The position numbers were made by a program, and so were the translations under genes. Below, in pieces: positions 33,437 through 43,315 of a stretch of DNA of 64,000 bases. Where the stretch lies: positions 1,736,001 through 1,800,000 of the forward strand of contig CBDFIO010000002.1 of the NCBI GenBank assembly GCA_965248155.1, read 5' to 3'. Every line of letters begins with the position of its first letter. Position 1 is the stretch's first letter. Source of the DNA: RFSX01 sp965248155. Lineage in GTDB: Bacteria; Bacteroidota; Bacteroidia; Chitinophagales; Saprospiraceae. The notes under the pieces are model-generated. The model was given only the letters and a program-made list of their open reading frames with translations. It was not told the DNA's origin and made no database searches.

Positions 33437-36400
33437 ATGAAGAAACTTACCAAAATATCAACTTCTTTCTATAACATAGCGCTAATCAGTTTAATTTTCA
33501 TATGCTACCCAAGAGTGAGCAATGCACAATTGCATTTCGCTTGTGAATCGCTCAATAATTGTCATATTTATTTTGGAACTTGGCATGAGGCTGAGCTGAT
33601 AAATTGTCTTCATTGTGAACCCTGTGCTATTGGAGGCTGCCTCAGCAATAATCAGTCTGAACCACTTGTCTACTCATTTGTAGCTCTTTCCCCATATGTG
33701 CACATTACTTTGACACAGCCACCATCTCCTAAAAATGCAGCAAATTTTACTGCCGGAATTTTTCCCGAAGACTTTTCTGAGTGCATTGAATTTGTTTATG
33801 CTTGTGATGAATCTGTTGGGGAGGTTTATTTAGAAACTGATGAGTTAACTCAAGGAAAGATTTACAATCTCTATTTAGATGGTTGTGCTTCTGATCCTGA
33901 TAGTGAAGGTGATATTGAATTTGAATTTGGAGAATCCGAATTTGAGACAGAAGCAGTATTTGAAAATATTGAATTTGGAATTGTTGAAGAATGTGGGATT
34001 CCTTATTCACCAGAGTTTAATTATTGTCGAGGGACTGAAGTCTTTTTTAAGCCATTTTTTAATGAAAATGTAAGCACAGATTTTCTTAATGGTAAATCTT
34101 TCGTATTTAATGCAATTACTGAAGATGCAGAATTTGAATTTGAAATTGAGTTTCCTTTTGAAAGAGCAATTATTCTCCTTGAAGAACCAGGTCTCTATAC
34201 CTTCTGCTTGGAATCTATTGGTGTAGAAGAATGTTCATCTCTTTTTTATCCAGAAGAAATTTGCTTTGATGAAGTCATAACCATCTCTGACAATAATATA
34301 CTTTATACTGAAGATTACTCTATATGTCAATTTAATCTAGAAGTTGGATTTCTTCCATCGCCTCCTTGGTCCGGGGGATACGTTTCTGAGCCTGGCACAT
34401 ATTTCAATCGCATATTGAATAATTGTGAATGTGAATACCTTCAACAAATAAATATTCAGCAATTGGATGCAAGTGAAGGAGAAATCATTGTCGAGCTATG
34501 TCCTCAAGATTTGCCGCATGAACTCTTCGGAGGAGAATTGATCATCCAAGTAGGTGATTTATATGAATCTGACTTAATCATAATTGAAGAAGCATCAACT
34601 CAAGTAGGATATCAACAAGAATATTGTGATAGCATCATTGAATTAACAATCATTTATCTTGATGATCAAGACATTTGTAATAAATGCGATCTGGCCTATT
34701 CGGTCAACCTTAGCAACTTGGTGACATGCCTGCCATTTGATAATTCAGATTTGGATCTAAGCAATCAGGATAATCACGCATCGCTGAATAATGGTACTGA
34801 CTTTACAATGGATCGTTTTGAAGAAGATGACTTTGCTTTGTCGTTCGATGGAGAAAATGACTTTGTTTCAATTGACCATTCTGTCCAGTTTATTCATCAA
34901 CAATACAGTATGAGTTTTTGGTTTAAAAAAGATGAGGATACGTTCACTGATCAAAATCCCAAAGAAGCTTTAGTATTCAAAGGTCTTGAAGGCAGCTCCA
35001 ACAAAACCTTTTCGATTACACTTGAAAGGCATTTTACTGATAAAATGCTTTTAGATTTTACTATTAATTCTGGACCTTATGAAAAGTCAATCCGATATGG
35101 ATCCTTCGAATATAATCGATGGTATCATATTGCAGTCGTTAATAATCGTGGCAACATGAAGTTGGTGATTGATGGTGCAGTTGCTGAATCCAATTTCTCT
35201 AATATAAACTCCCGGTCTAATGGAGAGGACCTTCTTATAGGTGTTATTCCATCGACCACCGGCTATAGAGGATATTATAAAGGACAACTTGATGAGTTTC
35301 GATTCTGGACACGAATTATTTCGGATAGAGAAGCCTATTTACTATATAGACCGGAAGCAGAATTTCATCTTACAGAAAAATTTCAGCTAAGCTGTTGTGA
35401 GACAGTTGATTTTCATGGCACAATTTATAATAGTTGGACTTTTGCAGATACTGTGCGAGTTGAAGGTGTCAGTCCTACGGGTGAGGATAGCTTATATATT
35501 ATCAATATTTCGCAAAGTGATTTGGATCCTTATATCGACTTGAGTGCAATTCCTGGAAGCATTTTTGTTGAGTTGAATGCGAGTTGCAATGAATTGTGTC
35601 AGGCGACAATAGAATGGGATGATCCTCCACATGAAGCTTTTCAGGATGAATGCGATAATTATATAATTGAGCAATCTCATTACTCGCCTTTGATCATTGA
35701 AGGTGGAGATCAAATAATTGAAGTTGTTTATTCTATCACCGATGAATGCGGATACCGAACTGAAGCCTCATTTTTGATAGATATTCAGTGCGCTTCCGAC
35801 AATATTCCTGAAATTCCAGAACCACAACAATTAATACTTTTGGCAGACACGCTATGTCAATCATCGATGAATACAGTATGCTTAGGAACACAATTGAATT
35901 GGGATATACTCCATATTAATGAGATCAATCAAGGTGTTGTTGCATACAGCGATGATATTGTTGCGGAGTGGGTGTATGAGTTAAGAAGTCCATCTGGAAT
36001 TGATACTTTGGTTTTTGAAAATCAAATAGCACCGATAATAAGTATAGATGCAGAGCTGAAAGGGGAATATCAATTATGTCTTAAATCTATATCTAACGTT
36101 TGTTTTGAACAACAAAAGGAAGTTTGTGCTACAGTAAGAGCAGAAAACCCGGAGGACCTATATCATGGCTTGATAAGTCTTTGTAAAAATGATTTTGAAG
36201 TGCTTTCAGAAATATACCCGGACATATCTGCGGAGCTAATAGACCTGATTGGCAATGAACCTGTGGATCAAATGTTTTCGATCGAACAATTGGACGCTTG
36301 TTTATGCCCTTATGTAGAGTCTGTAGAACTGAAATTGGTTAATGATTTTGAACCGGAAGAGATAGAGTTGATATTATGTGACACAGAATTACCATATGAT

Positions 36401-36961
36401 TTTTATGGAATTACAATAGATGAAAACCGATTGTTTGATGAAGAAGAAATTGTACTTGCAGGACAATCACATCTATTAAACTTTGAAGGAGAAAATTGTG
36501 ACAGCACTGTGATTTTTACTACAACGATACGAGAAAGCTCTATAACAGCACTTGAATACAGTATTTGCCCGGGAGAAGATTATAATGGAATTAGTGAAGC
36601 GGGAGATTACCAATTTGAATTCATTAATCAGACTGGTTGTGATTCTATTGTTTTGTTAAGTCTTGAAATTCTTCCTCCAGATCATCCGGAATGTCAATCC
36701 ACCGATACGAATGAATTGAATAGTGAAGTGGTAACTCTTTATCCTAATCCTGCTAGGGATAAAATTTACTTCACGTTACCTGATAATATCTCGTCAGATG
36801 TAAAATATGAGATTATTTCTATTGACGGGGGGAAGCTTGTTTCAGGGAAGGCAGACTCCACTCTTAATAGAATCGATATCCATAATTTGCCTTCAGGTGT
36901 TTATTTTATCCGATTCAGTCATCAAGATTTTCATTTTGTAGATTCAATTTTAATATTTTAA
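33437..36961 (+). CDS. Giant secreted T9SS protein with LamG-like domain
   Basis: I choose the ATG at 33437 because it begins a proper signal peptide (MKKLTKISTSFYN to VSNAQ); the longer frame starts at a TTG. The protein is about 1174 aa, acidic and cysteine-rich. It has a pre-peptidase/beta-sandwich region near the front, a LamG/concanavalin-like domain around residues 450-630 ('LSFDGENDFVSIDHSVQF', 'YKGQLDEFRFWTRII') and several cysteine-bearing linker modules. It ends in a type-A T9SS sorting domain ('VTLYPNPARDKIYF' ... 'LPSGVYFIRF'). It is likely exported through the type IX system and attached to the surface. The ligand is unknown. An OmpA-domain gene follows 43 nt later. Confidence 0.85.
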   Translation: MKKLTKISTSFYNIALISLIFICYPRVSNAQLHFACESLNNCHIYFGTWHEAELINCLHCEPCAIGGCLSNNQSEPLVYSFVALSPYVHITLTQPPSPKNAANFTAGIFPEDFSECIEFVYACDESVGEVYLETDELTQGKIYNLYLDGCASDPDSEGDIEFEFGESEFETEAVFENIEFGIVEECGIPYSPEFNYCRGTEVFFKPFFNENVSTDFLNGKSFVFNAITEDAEFEFEIEFPFERAIILLEEPGLYTFCLESIGVEECSSLFYPEEICFDEVITISDNNILYTEDYSICQFNLEVGFLPSPPWSGGYVSEPGTYFNRILNNCECEYLQQINIQQLDASEGEIIVELCPQDLPHELFGGELIIQVGDLYESDLIIIEEASTQVGYQQEYCDSIIELTIIYLDDQDICNKCDLAYSVNLSNLVTCLPFDNSDLDLSNQDNHASLNNGTDFTMDRFEEDDFALSFDGENDFVSIDHSVQFIHQQYSMSFWFKKDEDTFTDQNPKEALVFKGLEGSSNKTFSITLERHFTDKMLLDFTINSGPYEKSIRYGSFEYNRWYHIAVVNNRGNMKLVIDGAVAESNFSNINSRSNGEDLLIGVIPSTTGYRGYYKGQLDEFRFWTRIISDREAYLLYRPEAEFHLTEKFQLSCCETVDFHGTIYNSWTFADTVRVEGVSPTGEDSLYIINISQSDLDPYIDLSAIPGSIFVELNASCNELCQATIEWDDPPHEAFQDECDNYIIEQSHYSPLIIEGGDQIIEVVYSITDECGYRTEASFLIDIQCASDNIPEIPEPQQLILLADTLCQSSMNTVCLGTQLNWDILHINEINQGVVAYSDDIVAEWVYELRSPSGIDTLVFENQIAPIISIDAELKGEYQLCLKSISNVCFEQQKEVCATVRAENPEDLYHGLISLCKNDFEVLSEIYPDISAELIDLIGNEPVDQMFSIEQLDACLCPYVESVELKLVNDFEPEEIELILCDTELPYDFYGITIDENRLFDEEEIVLAGQSHLLNFEGENCDSTVIFTTTIRESSITALEYSICPGEDYNGISEAGDYQFEFINQTGCDSIVLLSLEILPPDHPECQSTDTNELNSEVVTLYPNPARDKIYFTLPDNISSDVKYEIISIDGGKLVSGKADSTLNRIDIHNLPSGVYFIRFSHQDFHFVDSILIF

Positions 36962-37004
36962 AATTGAAAAGCTTCTTTGCATTTAATTGCATAACTTGAT
37001 ATTC

Positions 37005-37409
37005 ATGAAGTTTATATATCTGTTTTCTGTATTCTTCTTAAGTGTTAGTGGCCTTATTTCACAGGATTTAATGAAGAGTATTTATTTTGGAGAGGGCAGC
37101 TATTATATAGATAACTTTCAGATTCAAGAACTCGATAAGTTTATCAAAGAAATTCCCAATATACATCTCTATGAATTAGAAATTCATGGGCACACCGATG
37201 ACATTGGAAGTATTGAATACAATAACTGGTTGTCTCAAATGAGAACTTCTGAAGTATATTATTTGCTTAGTAAATTTCCATATTTAAAGCGCGAACAAAT
37301 TCAAGGCATAGATTTTGGGGAGTTGGAACCTACTTTCGATAATGCAACCATGGAAGGAAAATTAAGGAATCGCCGGGTTGATATTATTATCCGGAGAATT
37401 GCCAGTTGA
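37005..37409 (+). CDS. OmpA C-terminal-domain protein
   Basis: Starting at the ATG at 37005, the 134-aa protein has a signal peptide (MKFIYLFSVFFLSVSGLIS). A single OmpA/MotB-like peptidoglycan-binding domain follows: 'LEIHGHTDDIGSIEYNNW', 'LSQMRTSEVYYLL', and the terminal 'GKLRNRRVDIIIRR' with the conserved Arg. It should anchor to the cell wall in the periplasm. There is no barrel part. It is placed directly after the giant T9SS gene. Confidence 0.88.
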   Translation: MKFIYLFSVFFLSVSGLISQDLMKSIYFGEGSYYIDNFQIQELDKFIKEIPNIHLYELEIHGHTDDIGSIEYNNWLSQMRTSEVYYLLSKFPYLKREQIQGIDFGELEPTFDNATMEGKLRNRRVDIIIRRIAS

Positions 37410-37517
37410 CTATTTCAAATTATCTTCTTGAATCGCTTTTTATCGAATTTTCAATCTTTGTTCTTCCTCACCTTTCATATATTTTATCAAAAGCTATTTT
37501 TGTGTTACAATTCATAA

Positions 37518-38366
37518 ATGAAAAGCACACGCTCTTTTGCTGAACTAAATCTTGCGATTATTTTTTTGAGCACTTCTGGTGTTTTGGGTAGATCGATGGA
37601 GATGTCTCCCACTTTAATTATTTGGTGGCGATGTGCGATTGCAGTTGTAATTATGTATGCATTTATCAAGTTGACAAGACTTGAATTCAATATCAAAGAG
37701 AAGTCTCATTACTTTATTATTTTTTTAAGTGCATTTCTTCTTGCAGCTCACTGGGTTATGTATTTCTACTCCCTTTCCTTATCGAGTATTGCTATCGCGA
37801 TGCTGACCCTTCACGCTTATCCAACAATGACGGCCTTGCTTGAGCCGGTAATCTTGAAGACAAAATTCAAGTTTTATCATCTCATTCTTGCTTTGTTGAT
37901 TATTATTGGAGTCTATATAATATTACCACCTATCGGCGAAAGTCCACATCTTGTTTCGGCGATTATCCTGGGCTTAGCTTCTGCTTTAGCATATTCACTT
38001 CGGAATATTTTTACCAGAAAGGTGATTGTTGATTATCATGGTTCCGTGATGATGTTCTTTCAATTGCTGAGCATGACATTTTTGCTTTTACCTTTTTTGT
38101 TCTTGGAGTCTAATGCGAGTCTGAAAACAGACCTGCCCTTTCTTTTAACTCTTGCTATCGTAGCAACTTCACTTGGGCATACCCTTTTTGTTCGCAATCT
38201 AAAAACCTATAATACGACAACAATTAGTTTGCTTACCAGCATAGTTCCAGTATATGGAATATTGTGGGGCGTTCTTTTCTTAGACGAAATTCCTTCAAGC
38301 AAGACAGTTTTGGGCGGTTCCCTGATACTTTTAGCTTTTCTTATCGAAAGTCGAAAAAGCGCTTAA
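37518..38366 (+). CDS. EamA/DMT-family transporter
   Basis: The 282-aa inner-membrane protein has ten hydrophobic helices in two repeats of five, the EamA layout. Typical segments are 'IIFLSTSGVLGRSMEM' at the start, 'LHAYPTMTALLEPVIL' mid-protein and 'TSIVPVYGILWGVLFLDE' near the end, the last being a strong family motif. Family members export amino acids or other metabolites. The substrate is unknown. It stands alone on the + strand. Confidence 0.9.
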   Translation: MKSTRSFAELNLAIIFLSTSGVLGRSMEMSPTLIIWWRCAIAVVIMYAFIKLTRLEFNIKEKSHYFIIFLSAFLLAAHWVMYFYSLSLSSIAIAMLTLHAYPTMTALLEPVILKTKFKFYHLILALLIIIGVYIILPPIGESPHLVSAIILGLASALAYSLRNIFTRKVIVDYHGSVMMFFQLLSMTFLLLPFLFLESNASLKTDLPFLLTLAIVATSLGHTLFVRNLKTYNTTTISLLTSIVPVYGILWGVLFLDEIPSSKTVLGGSLILLAFLIESRKSA

Positions 38367-38434
38367 TTTTTCGCGGTTGATGAATTCCGATTGCTAATCG
38401 TTGCTCCTTTTGTGATGATTAATTATTTTTAACT

Positions 38435-38465
38435 AAATAATCGACTTATTTGGACGATTATATCG
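38435..38465. promoter_or_regulatory. Two adjacent inverted repeats upstream of the dnaE-like gene
   Basis: AAATAA-TCGAC-TTATTT (38435-38451) and CGAT-TAT-ATCG (38455-38465) lie back to back, ending 9 bp before the dnaE ATG at 38475. TCGAC occurs in both the first spacer and just after the second repeat. The position suits a repressor operator, perhaps a damage-inducible one, but no regulator has been identified. Confidence 0.4.
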
Positions 38466-38474
38466 ACATAAACT

Positions 38475-39143
38475 ATGTATCTCAATTGCCACACATATTA
38501 TTCTCTCAAATATGGGACCTTATCACCTCAACAGTTGGCTGAAGAAGCGGCTAAACGGTCTATAAAAACGCTTGTTTTAAGCGATATAAATAATACTTCC
38601 TGTGCTTATGACTTTATCAAGGCCTGTGAAAAGCATGATATCAAAGCTGTATTAGGCATTGAATTCAGATGTGCCCGCAAAAGCACAAATCTGGATACTG
38701 AGGTATCCGTATTTAGTATAAAGGATTCTCGGTTCGCTTTTGTAGGTATTGCCAAGAACAAAGAAGGGTGGCGTGAGTTAACGGCCTATCTGACCAAATA
38801 CTCTTTACTCAATGAAGCCATACCAGAGCTCGCACCGGTATTTAAAGAGGCCTATGTCATCTATCGAAAACTACCGAAGGGTTTGAAAAAATTGAGAGAC
38901 CATGAATATATAGGGGTTATGCCCGGTGAAGTCAATCAATTGTTTTCATCCTACCTCCTCAATTATATGGATCGCTTAGTTGTATTTGCACCGATTACTT
39001 TTTTGGATCAGGATGGATACAAGACCCACAAGTTGCTCCGCTGTATTGACCTTAATATTGTGATTGGCAAATTGGATGCCCAACATTGCGCAAAAGCATC
39101 AGAAAGAATTTTTACGCCGGAGGAATTGGATCACATTTTTTAA
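38475..39143 (+). CDS. dnaE: DNA polymerase III alpha-type subunit, N-terminal part (gene frameshifted)
   Basis: The 222-codon frame encodes the PHP domain of a short DnaE polymerase: 'NCHTYYSLKYGTLSPQQLAE', 'LVLSDINNTSCAYDFIKAC' and 'IKAVLGIEFRCA'. It stops at TAA 39141-39143, immediately after ELDHIF. The continuation is in the +1 frame from the same point. The stop lies in a T6 tract (39136-39141), and a T5 tract would restore one reading frame of about 996 codons. This is therefore the front of a broken or mis-sequenced gene. Compact DnaE homologues of this kind are often part of SOS mutagenesis loci, but no lexA or Y-family polymerase is adjacent here. Confidence 0.8.
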   Translation: MYLNCHTYYSLKYGTLSPQQLAEEAAKRSIKTLVLSDINNTSCAYDFIKACEKHDIKAVLGIEFRCARKSTNLDTEVSVFSIKDSRFAFVGIAKNKEGWRELTAYLTKYSLLNEAIPELAPVFKEAYVIYRKLPKGLKKLRDHEYIGVMPGEVNQLFSSYLLNYMDRLVVFAPITFLDQDGYKTHKLLRCIDLNIVIGKLDAQHCAKASERIFTPEELDHIF

Positions 39144-41463
39144 ACCGTATCCGCAGATATTGGAGAATACCAGGAGCTTGTTGGAAGGGTGTTCTATAAG
39201 GATGCACAACACATCGCTCAACAATAGGCAGGCCTTTACGGGTAGTCGGGCAGGGGATATGAAACTGCTGCGCAAATTAGCGATCAACGGATGTGTGCGC
39301 CGGTTTGGTGAACGCAATAGAGGCGCCATGAAGCGAACACAAAAGGAATTGGATGTTATCGACAAAATGGGTTTTGCAGCGTACTTCTTAATTACCTGGG
39401 ATATTGTTAGATATGCACAGACGGCAGGATACCATCATGTTGGTCGTGGCAGTGGAGCCAATTCGATTGTTGCTTTCAATCTTTTTATTACGGATGTAGA
39501 CCCTATGGATCTGGACTTGTATTTTGAACGCTTCATCAATCCACACCGAAGCTCACTGCCGGATTTTGATATTGATTTTTCCTGGGATGAACGGGACGAT
39601 GTTACAGACTATATCTTTAAAAGATATGGAAAAGAACACACAGCCTTATTGGCCACCTACAATACATTTAAAGGAAAATCAATAATCAGAGAATTGGGAA
39701 AAGTATTGGGTTTACCCAAAGCAGATATTGATTTGATTGTTAATGAACCCCAGGCTACAGATAAACATCATCCCTTTGCCAAGCATATATTCAAATACGG
39801 TAAATACATCGAAGGATTTCCCAATTATTTGTCAATTCATGCCGGCGGCATTCTGATCAGTGAGGAACCGCTCAACTATCATACAGCCCTGCAGATGATG
39901 CCCAAGGGATTTGCAATCACGCATTTTGACATGTATGCCGCCGAAGATGTAGGTTTTCACAAGTATGATGTGCTGAGCCAACGAGGATTGGGACATATTA
40001 AGGATGCCGTGAGTCTGGTTGCACGCAATCAGGGAAAGGCGGTAGACATACATAATGTGAGCGAAATCAAAGAGGATGTCAATGTTAGAAAGCAACTCAA
40101 ATCCGGTCAATGCATAGGATGCTTTTATGTAGAATCCCCAGCAATGCGTGGCTTGCTTACAAAGCTACATTGTGACAATTATATTCATCTTGTCGCGGCC
40201 AGTTCTATTATTCGCCCCGGTGTTGCTAAGTCGGGGATGATGCAAGAATATATTCAACGATTTCACCGCCCTGACTCCTTCACTTATATCCATCCGGTTT
40301 TCGAAGAGCACTTGAGGGAAACATATGGAGTAATGGTTTATCAGGAAGACGTAATGAAAATTGTCCATCATTTTGCAGGCTTGGATTTAGACGAATCGGA
40401 TGTGTTGCGTCGGATTATGACGGGTAAGAAAAAGAACTCCGATACTTTTGAGCGCTTGCGCGCAAAATATTATCGCAATTGTGAAGAAAGGGGATATCCA
40501 GACAATCTCACTGAAGAAGTATGGCGACAGATTGCAAGTTTTAGCGGCTATTCTTTTTGCAAAGCCCATTCGGCCAGTTTTGCCGTTGAGTCTTTCCAGA
40601 GTCTGTACCTGAAGGCCTACTTCCCAAAAGAATTTATGGTTGCTGTTATCAATAATTTTGGAGGCTTTTTTAATACAGAACTTTATGTCCATGAGGCACG
40701 CATGAGTGGCGCTAATATCGAAGCCCCGTGCATCAATGGCAGCAGCTATCTGACCAGTATTTCGGGGGATGATATCTATATCGAATTTATTCACGTCTCT
40801 CAGTTGGAAAAGCGTGTTGTGATCCGGATCATGCATGAGCGAATAGATAATGGAGATTACCAAAGCCTCCAGGATTTTGTAAGTCGTGTTGATATCAGTA
40901 AAGAGCAATTAGAACTTTTGATCAGGGTGGGGGCCTTTCGTTTTACAGGACTGAACAAATATGCTTTGATGTGGGAGAAGAACGCCGTGCATAATCCTGA
41001 AGTGAAGTTTAACGGAAGCGGGCACCTGTTTGGTGTTGAATCCGAAGACTATGAATTACCTATTCTTGAAGAATCTCGTCATGAGCAGGCTTTCGATGAG
41101 ATCGAATTATTGGGTTTCCCCTTATGTTCCCCATTTGAGTTGCTTGAAAAACAAATACGCGGAGATATTCTCACGAAGGATATGAAAAAGTATAACAAAC
41201 GGACGGTCTGTATGCTTGGCTATTTTGTGACTCGAAAAAATGTGACGACGGTGACGCGTAAGCTGATGAACTTTGGAACCTGGGTGGATCGTGAAGGGCG
41301 ATTTTTTGATACCACACATTTCCCTCCGAGTCTGGCCCGCTATCCATTTAAAGGAAAAGGATGCTATCTGATTACAGGAAAAATTGTCGAGGACTTTGAA
41401 TTTCCCAGCCTTGAAGTAAGCAAAATGGAGAAGCTACCCTATGTCAAAGATGAACGCTATTAG
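39139..41463 (+). CDS. dnaE: DNA polymerase III alpha-type subunit, catalytic part (gene frameshifted)
   Basis: After the shift the protein continues 'FKPYPQILENTRSLLEGC' and holds the polymerase core. It includes 'TQKELDVIDKMGFAAYFLI', 'VGRGSGANSIVAFNL', the catalytic aspartates 'LPDFDIDFSWDERDDV', 'SIHAGGILISEEPL' and 'SFSGYSFCKAHSASFAVESF'. A helix-hairpin-helix region and a C-terminal OB-like part follow. All catalytic residues are kept, which argues that the shift is recent or an error. No own start codon is credible (the open frame begins at a TTG at 39064). Base composition looks higher in GC than the neighbours, hinting at acquisition. The stop overlaps the convergent gene's stop by 4 bases. 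Confidence 0.85.
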   Translation, partial: FKPYPQILENTRSLLEGCSIRMHNTSLNNRQAFTGSRAGDMKLLRKLAINGCVRRFGERNRGAMKRTQKELDVIDKMGFAAYFLITWDIVRYAQTAGYHHVGRGSGANSIVAFNLFITDVDPMDLDLYFERFINPHRSSLPDFDIDFSWDERDDVTDYIFKRYGKEHTALLATYNTFKGKSIIRELGKVLGLPKADIDLIVNEPQATDKHHPFAKHIFKYGKYIEGFPNYLSIHAGGILISEEPLNYHTALQMMPKGFAITHFDMYAAEDVGFHKYDVLSQRGLGHIKDAVSLVARNQGKAVDIHNVSEIKEDVNVRKQLKSGQCIGCFYVESPAMRGLLTKLHCDNYIHLVAASSIIRPGVAKSGMMQEYIQRFHRPDSFTYIHPVFEEHLRETYGVMVYQEDVMKIVHHFAGLDLDESDVLRRIMTGKKKNSDTFERLRAKYYRNCEERGYPDNLTEEVWRQIASFSGYSFCKAHSASFAVESFQSLYLKAYFPKEFMVAVINNFGGFFNTELYVHEARMSGANIEAPCINGSSYLTSISGDDIYIEFIHVSQLEKRVVIRIMHERIDNGDYQSLQDFVSRVDISKEQLELLIRVGAFRFTGLNKYALMWEKNAVHNPEVKFNGSGHLFGVESEDYELPILEESRHEQAFDEIELLGFPLCSPFELLEKQIRGDILTKDMKKYNKRTVCMLGYFVTRKNVTTVTRKLMNFGTWVDREGRFFDTTHFPPSLARYPFKGKGCYLITGKIVEDFEFPSLEVSKMEKLPYVKDERY

Positions 41464-43106
41464 ATTTTGATAAATTTCGAATGATAAGATATCGAACGTT
41501 TAGTGTCCTGGCTTGATAAAAAGTAATTTCCGGGAGAAAACGAAGAAATATCAATCTTTCTGATTGGTGAATGTTGACTAGAGAAAAAAATGAGTTCTCC
41601 CAATTGATTATAGACAGAAATATTAAATAAATCCTGAAGAGGATCAATATGGAGTTCATGAGAAGATGGATTAGGAAATACACTGAGAGTGAATGCGTTT
41701 ACTGGCTCAGAAGTGGAGGAAGTAAAATCAGGAAAAATAACTTTTTTATTACTGGCATTAAAACGATAATTAGCACCCGGAACAGCAATATCAAAACCAG
41801 AGGTGTTGGTATAAGGAACGGTAAATATTTTTTGCATATATGCATATTCAAAAGGTGGAATAGCTTCGGAAAAATCCAAATCAAAAAATAAAGGGAAATT
41901 TAGCCAGGGTAGATATTCAGCGCTGAATATGTCTGTATTGAAGATTGTATCACTTGAGTTATTGAATACTTCCACATTTGCCTCATATTGAAAAGAGAGA
42001 ATTATTGTGGTGTCACCATCTAAATGGTAAATTATTTCTGTTGTGTCTTTTCCCAATTGATGCAATTTGAACTCAGTAATATCAATTGAAGATTTAGGGT
42101 AGGTAATAACTGAGTCAAGATGAACATATCGCATAAAAAGCTGCTTACTTATATCTTTTATCTCATAAAGTCCTTCAAAAAGAATTTGATCTTGAGACAT
42201 AAAGTTAGCCGCGGTCATCGTTTCATCAAGCGAAACTGAAGTAAAATAACTTTCGACTTCACCGCTATAATTCATTTTCAAAATTTCAAAGGTATCCTTT
42301 ACAGCATCAAGCAAATAAATGAGCGAATCGGTGACATTGATTTTTTTAAATGTATTTACTTCGCCAGGCAGAGAGAAAGTGTGTAAAAGTGTATCAAAAG
42401 AGGAATTGAAAAATCTCAAGCTATCTCTGGAAAGGACCAAATTTAGTTGTCCATAGCGTTTAATATCATATATACTTTCCACTGTTTCAAATAGAATGAA
42501 AATTTTGTTTTCAAATATGTGTGCAATATTGTTAGGTCCATAGTTAAATATATCATCATCTTGGTTAATATATAGATTTGCACCCACTAGACTAATAGTA
42601 TCTATTGATTCAATGATTTTGCCATTATCAATTTTATATAAACCATCAAAATTGGTAATCCAAAAAATGCCCACTGAATCTTGTACAACACCTGATGCAG
42701 TCTCACTCCAATTATATTCTTCAGTCTCTGGTGTTCTAACAGTATCTATAGATATTTGATCTTGATCAACACGAAATCTAATAAAACCCGGCACATGTAT
42801 ATCATAGTCAAAAAGGGAATATAGGTAGATGTCAAACTTTGTATCAGAATGCTTAATAATTTTAGATCTTGATGTGTAGTAGCTTTCAAACAACAAGTTC
42901 AATTCATTCTTATTATTAACAGTTGATACCGTTGTCATTGGCCATTGGTTGTTGTGACTTACATACACTATCTCACCATTGAATATTCCAAGAGCTCCAG
43001 TCTTTGATTGCCTTTCCCGGTGATCAAGAAATTCAAAGTTTTCAAATATTTGACTTTGAAGATTTTGCGAGAGGATAAGAAATGTGAAACCAATAATAAA
43101 TTTCAT
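41460..43106 (-). CDS. Secreted protein with T9SS sorting domain
   Basis: I choose the ATG at 43106 over 43154 because it begins a normal signal peptide (MKFIIGFTFLILSQNLQSQ). The roughly 548-aa protein is made of repeated beta-type segments with 'GIFWITNFDGLYKIDNGKI' and similar. This resembles a propeller or two-component-regulator-like repeat, but no certain family is assigned. The C-terminus is a type-A T9SS domain ('LSVFPNPSSHELHI' ... 'SFSPGNYFLS'). It should be exported across the outer membrane. The function is unknown. Confidence 0.78.
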   Translation of the reverse strand: MKFIIGFTFLILSQNLQSQIFENFEFLDHRERQSKTGALGIFNGEIVYVSHNNQWPMTTVSTVNNKNELNLLFESYYTSRSKIIKHSDTKFDIYLYSLFDYDIHVPGFIRFRVDQDQISIDTVRTPETEEYNWSETASGVVQDSVGIFWITNFDGLYKIDNGKIIESIDTISLVGANLYINQDDDIFNYGPNNIAHIFENKIFILFETVESIYDIKRYGQLNLVLSRDSLRFFNSSFDTLLHTFSLPGEVNTFKKINVTDSLIYLLDAVKDTFEILKMNYSGEVESYFTSVSLDETMTAANFMSQDQILFEGLYEIKDISKQLFMRYVHLDSVITYPKSSIDITEFKLHQLGKDTTEIIYHLDGDTTIILSFQYEANVEVFNNSSDTIFNTDIFSAEYLPWLNFPLFFDLDFSEAIPPFEYAYMQKIFTVPYTNTSGFDIAVPGANYRFNASNKKVIFPDFTSSTSEPVNAFTLSVFPNPSSHELHIDPLQDLFNISVYNQLGELIFFSSQHSPIRKIDISSFSPGNYFLSSQDTKRSISYHSKFIKI

Positions 43107-43292
43107 GTCGATAATGATTTTATCTAATATAATTACAAAGATTTCAGTTCTCATGAACTCAAAGTAATAATCAAGACATTTCGAAATTAAATAACAGATA
43201 TATTATAAGTACAAAGCACACGGATATATCTTACAATATAAAGATGAAATAACTAGGAATTTGTTGGAAAAACATAAATCCTGAATTAGTTT

Positions 43293-43300
43293 TACATTTG
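43293..43300 (+). promoter_or_regulatory. Putative Bacteroidota -7 element before tatA
   Basis: TACATTTG matches TAnnTTTG, 15 bp upstream of the tatA ATG. A TTTG at 43260 is farther than the standard -33 spacing. Confidence 0.4.
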
Positions 43301-43315
43301 TAAAAAATTAAAAAT

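Noticed and set aside
33747..34010. His/Gln-rich minus-strand frame in the giant T9SS gene
   Set aside because: Antisense of Glu/Phe-rich codons; composition is unlike the neighbours and there is no start signal.
39064..39138. TTG start and N-terminal extension for the catalytic dnaE part
   Set aside because: These codons overlap the PHP-domain frame, which has clear homology up to the T6 tract; the extension is out of frame.
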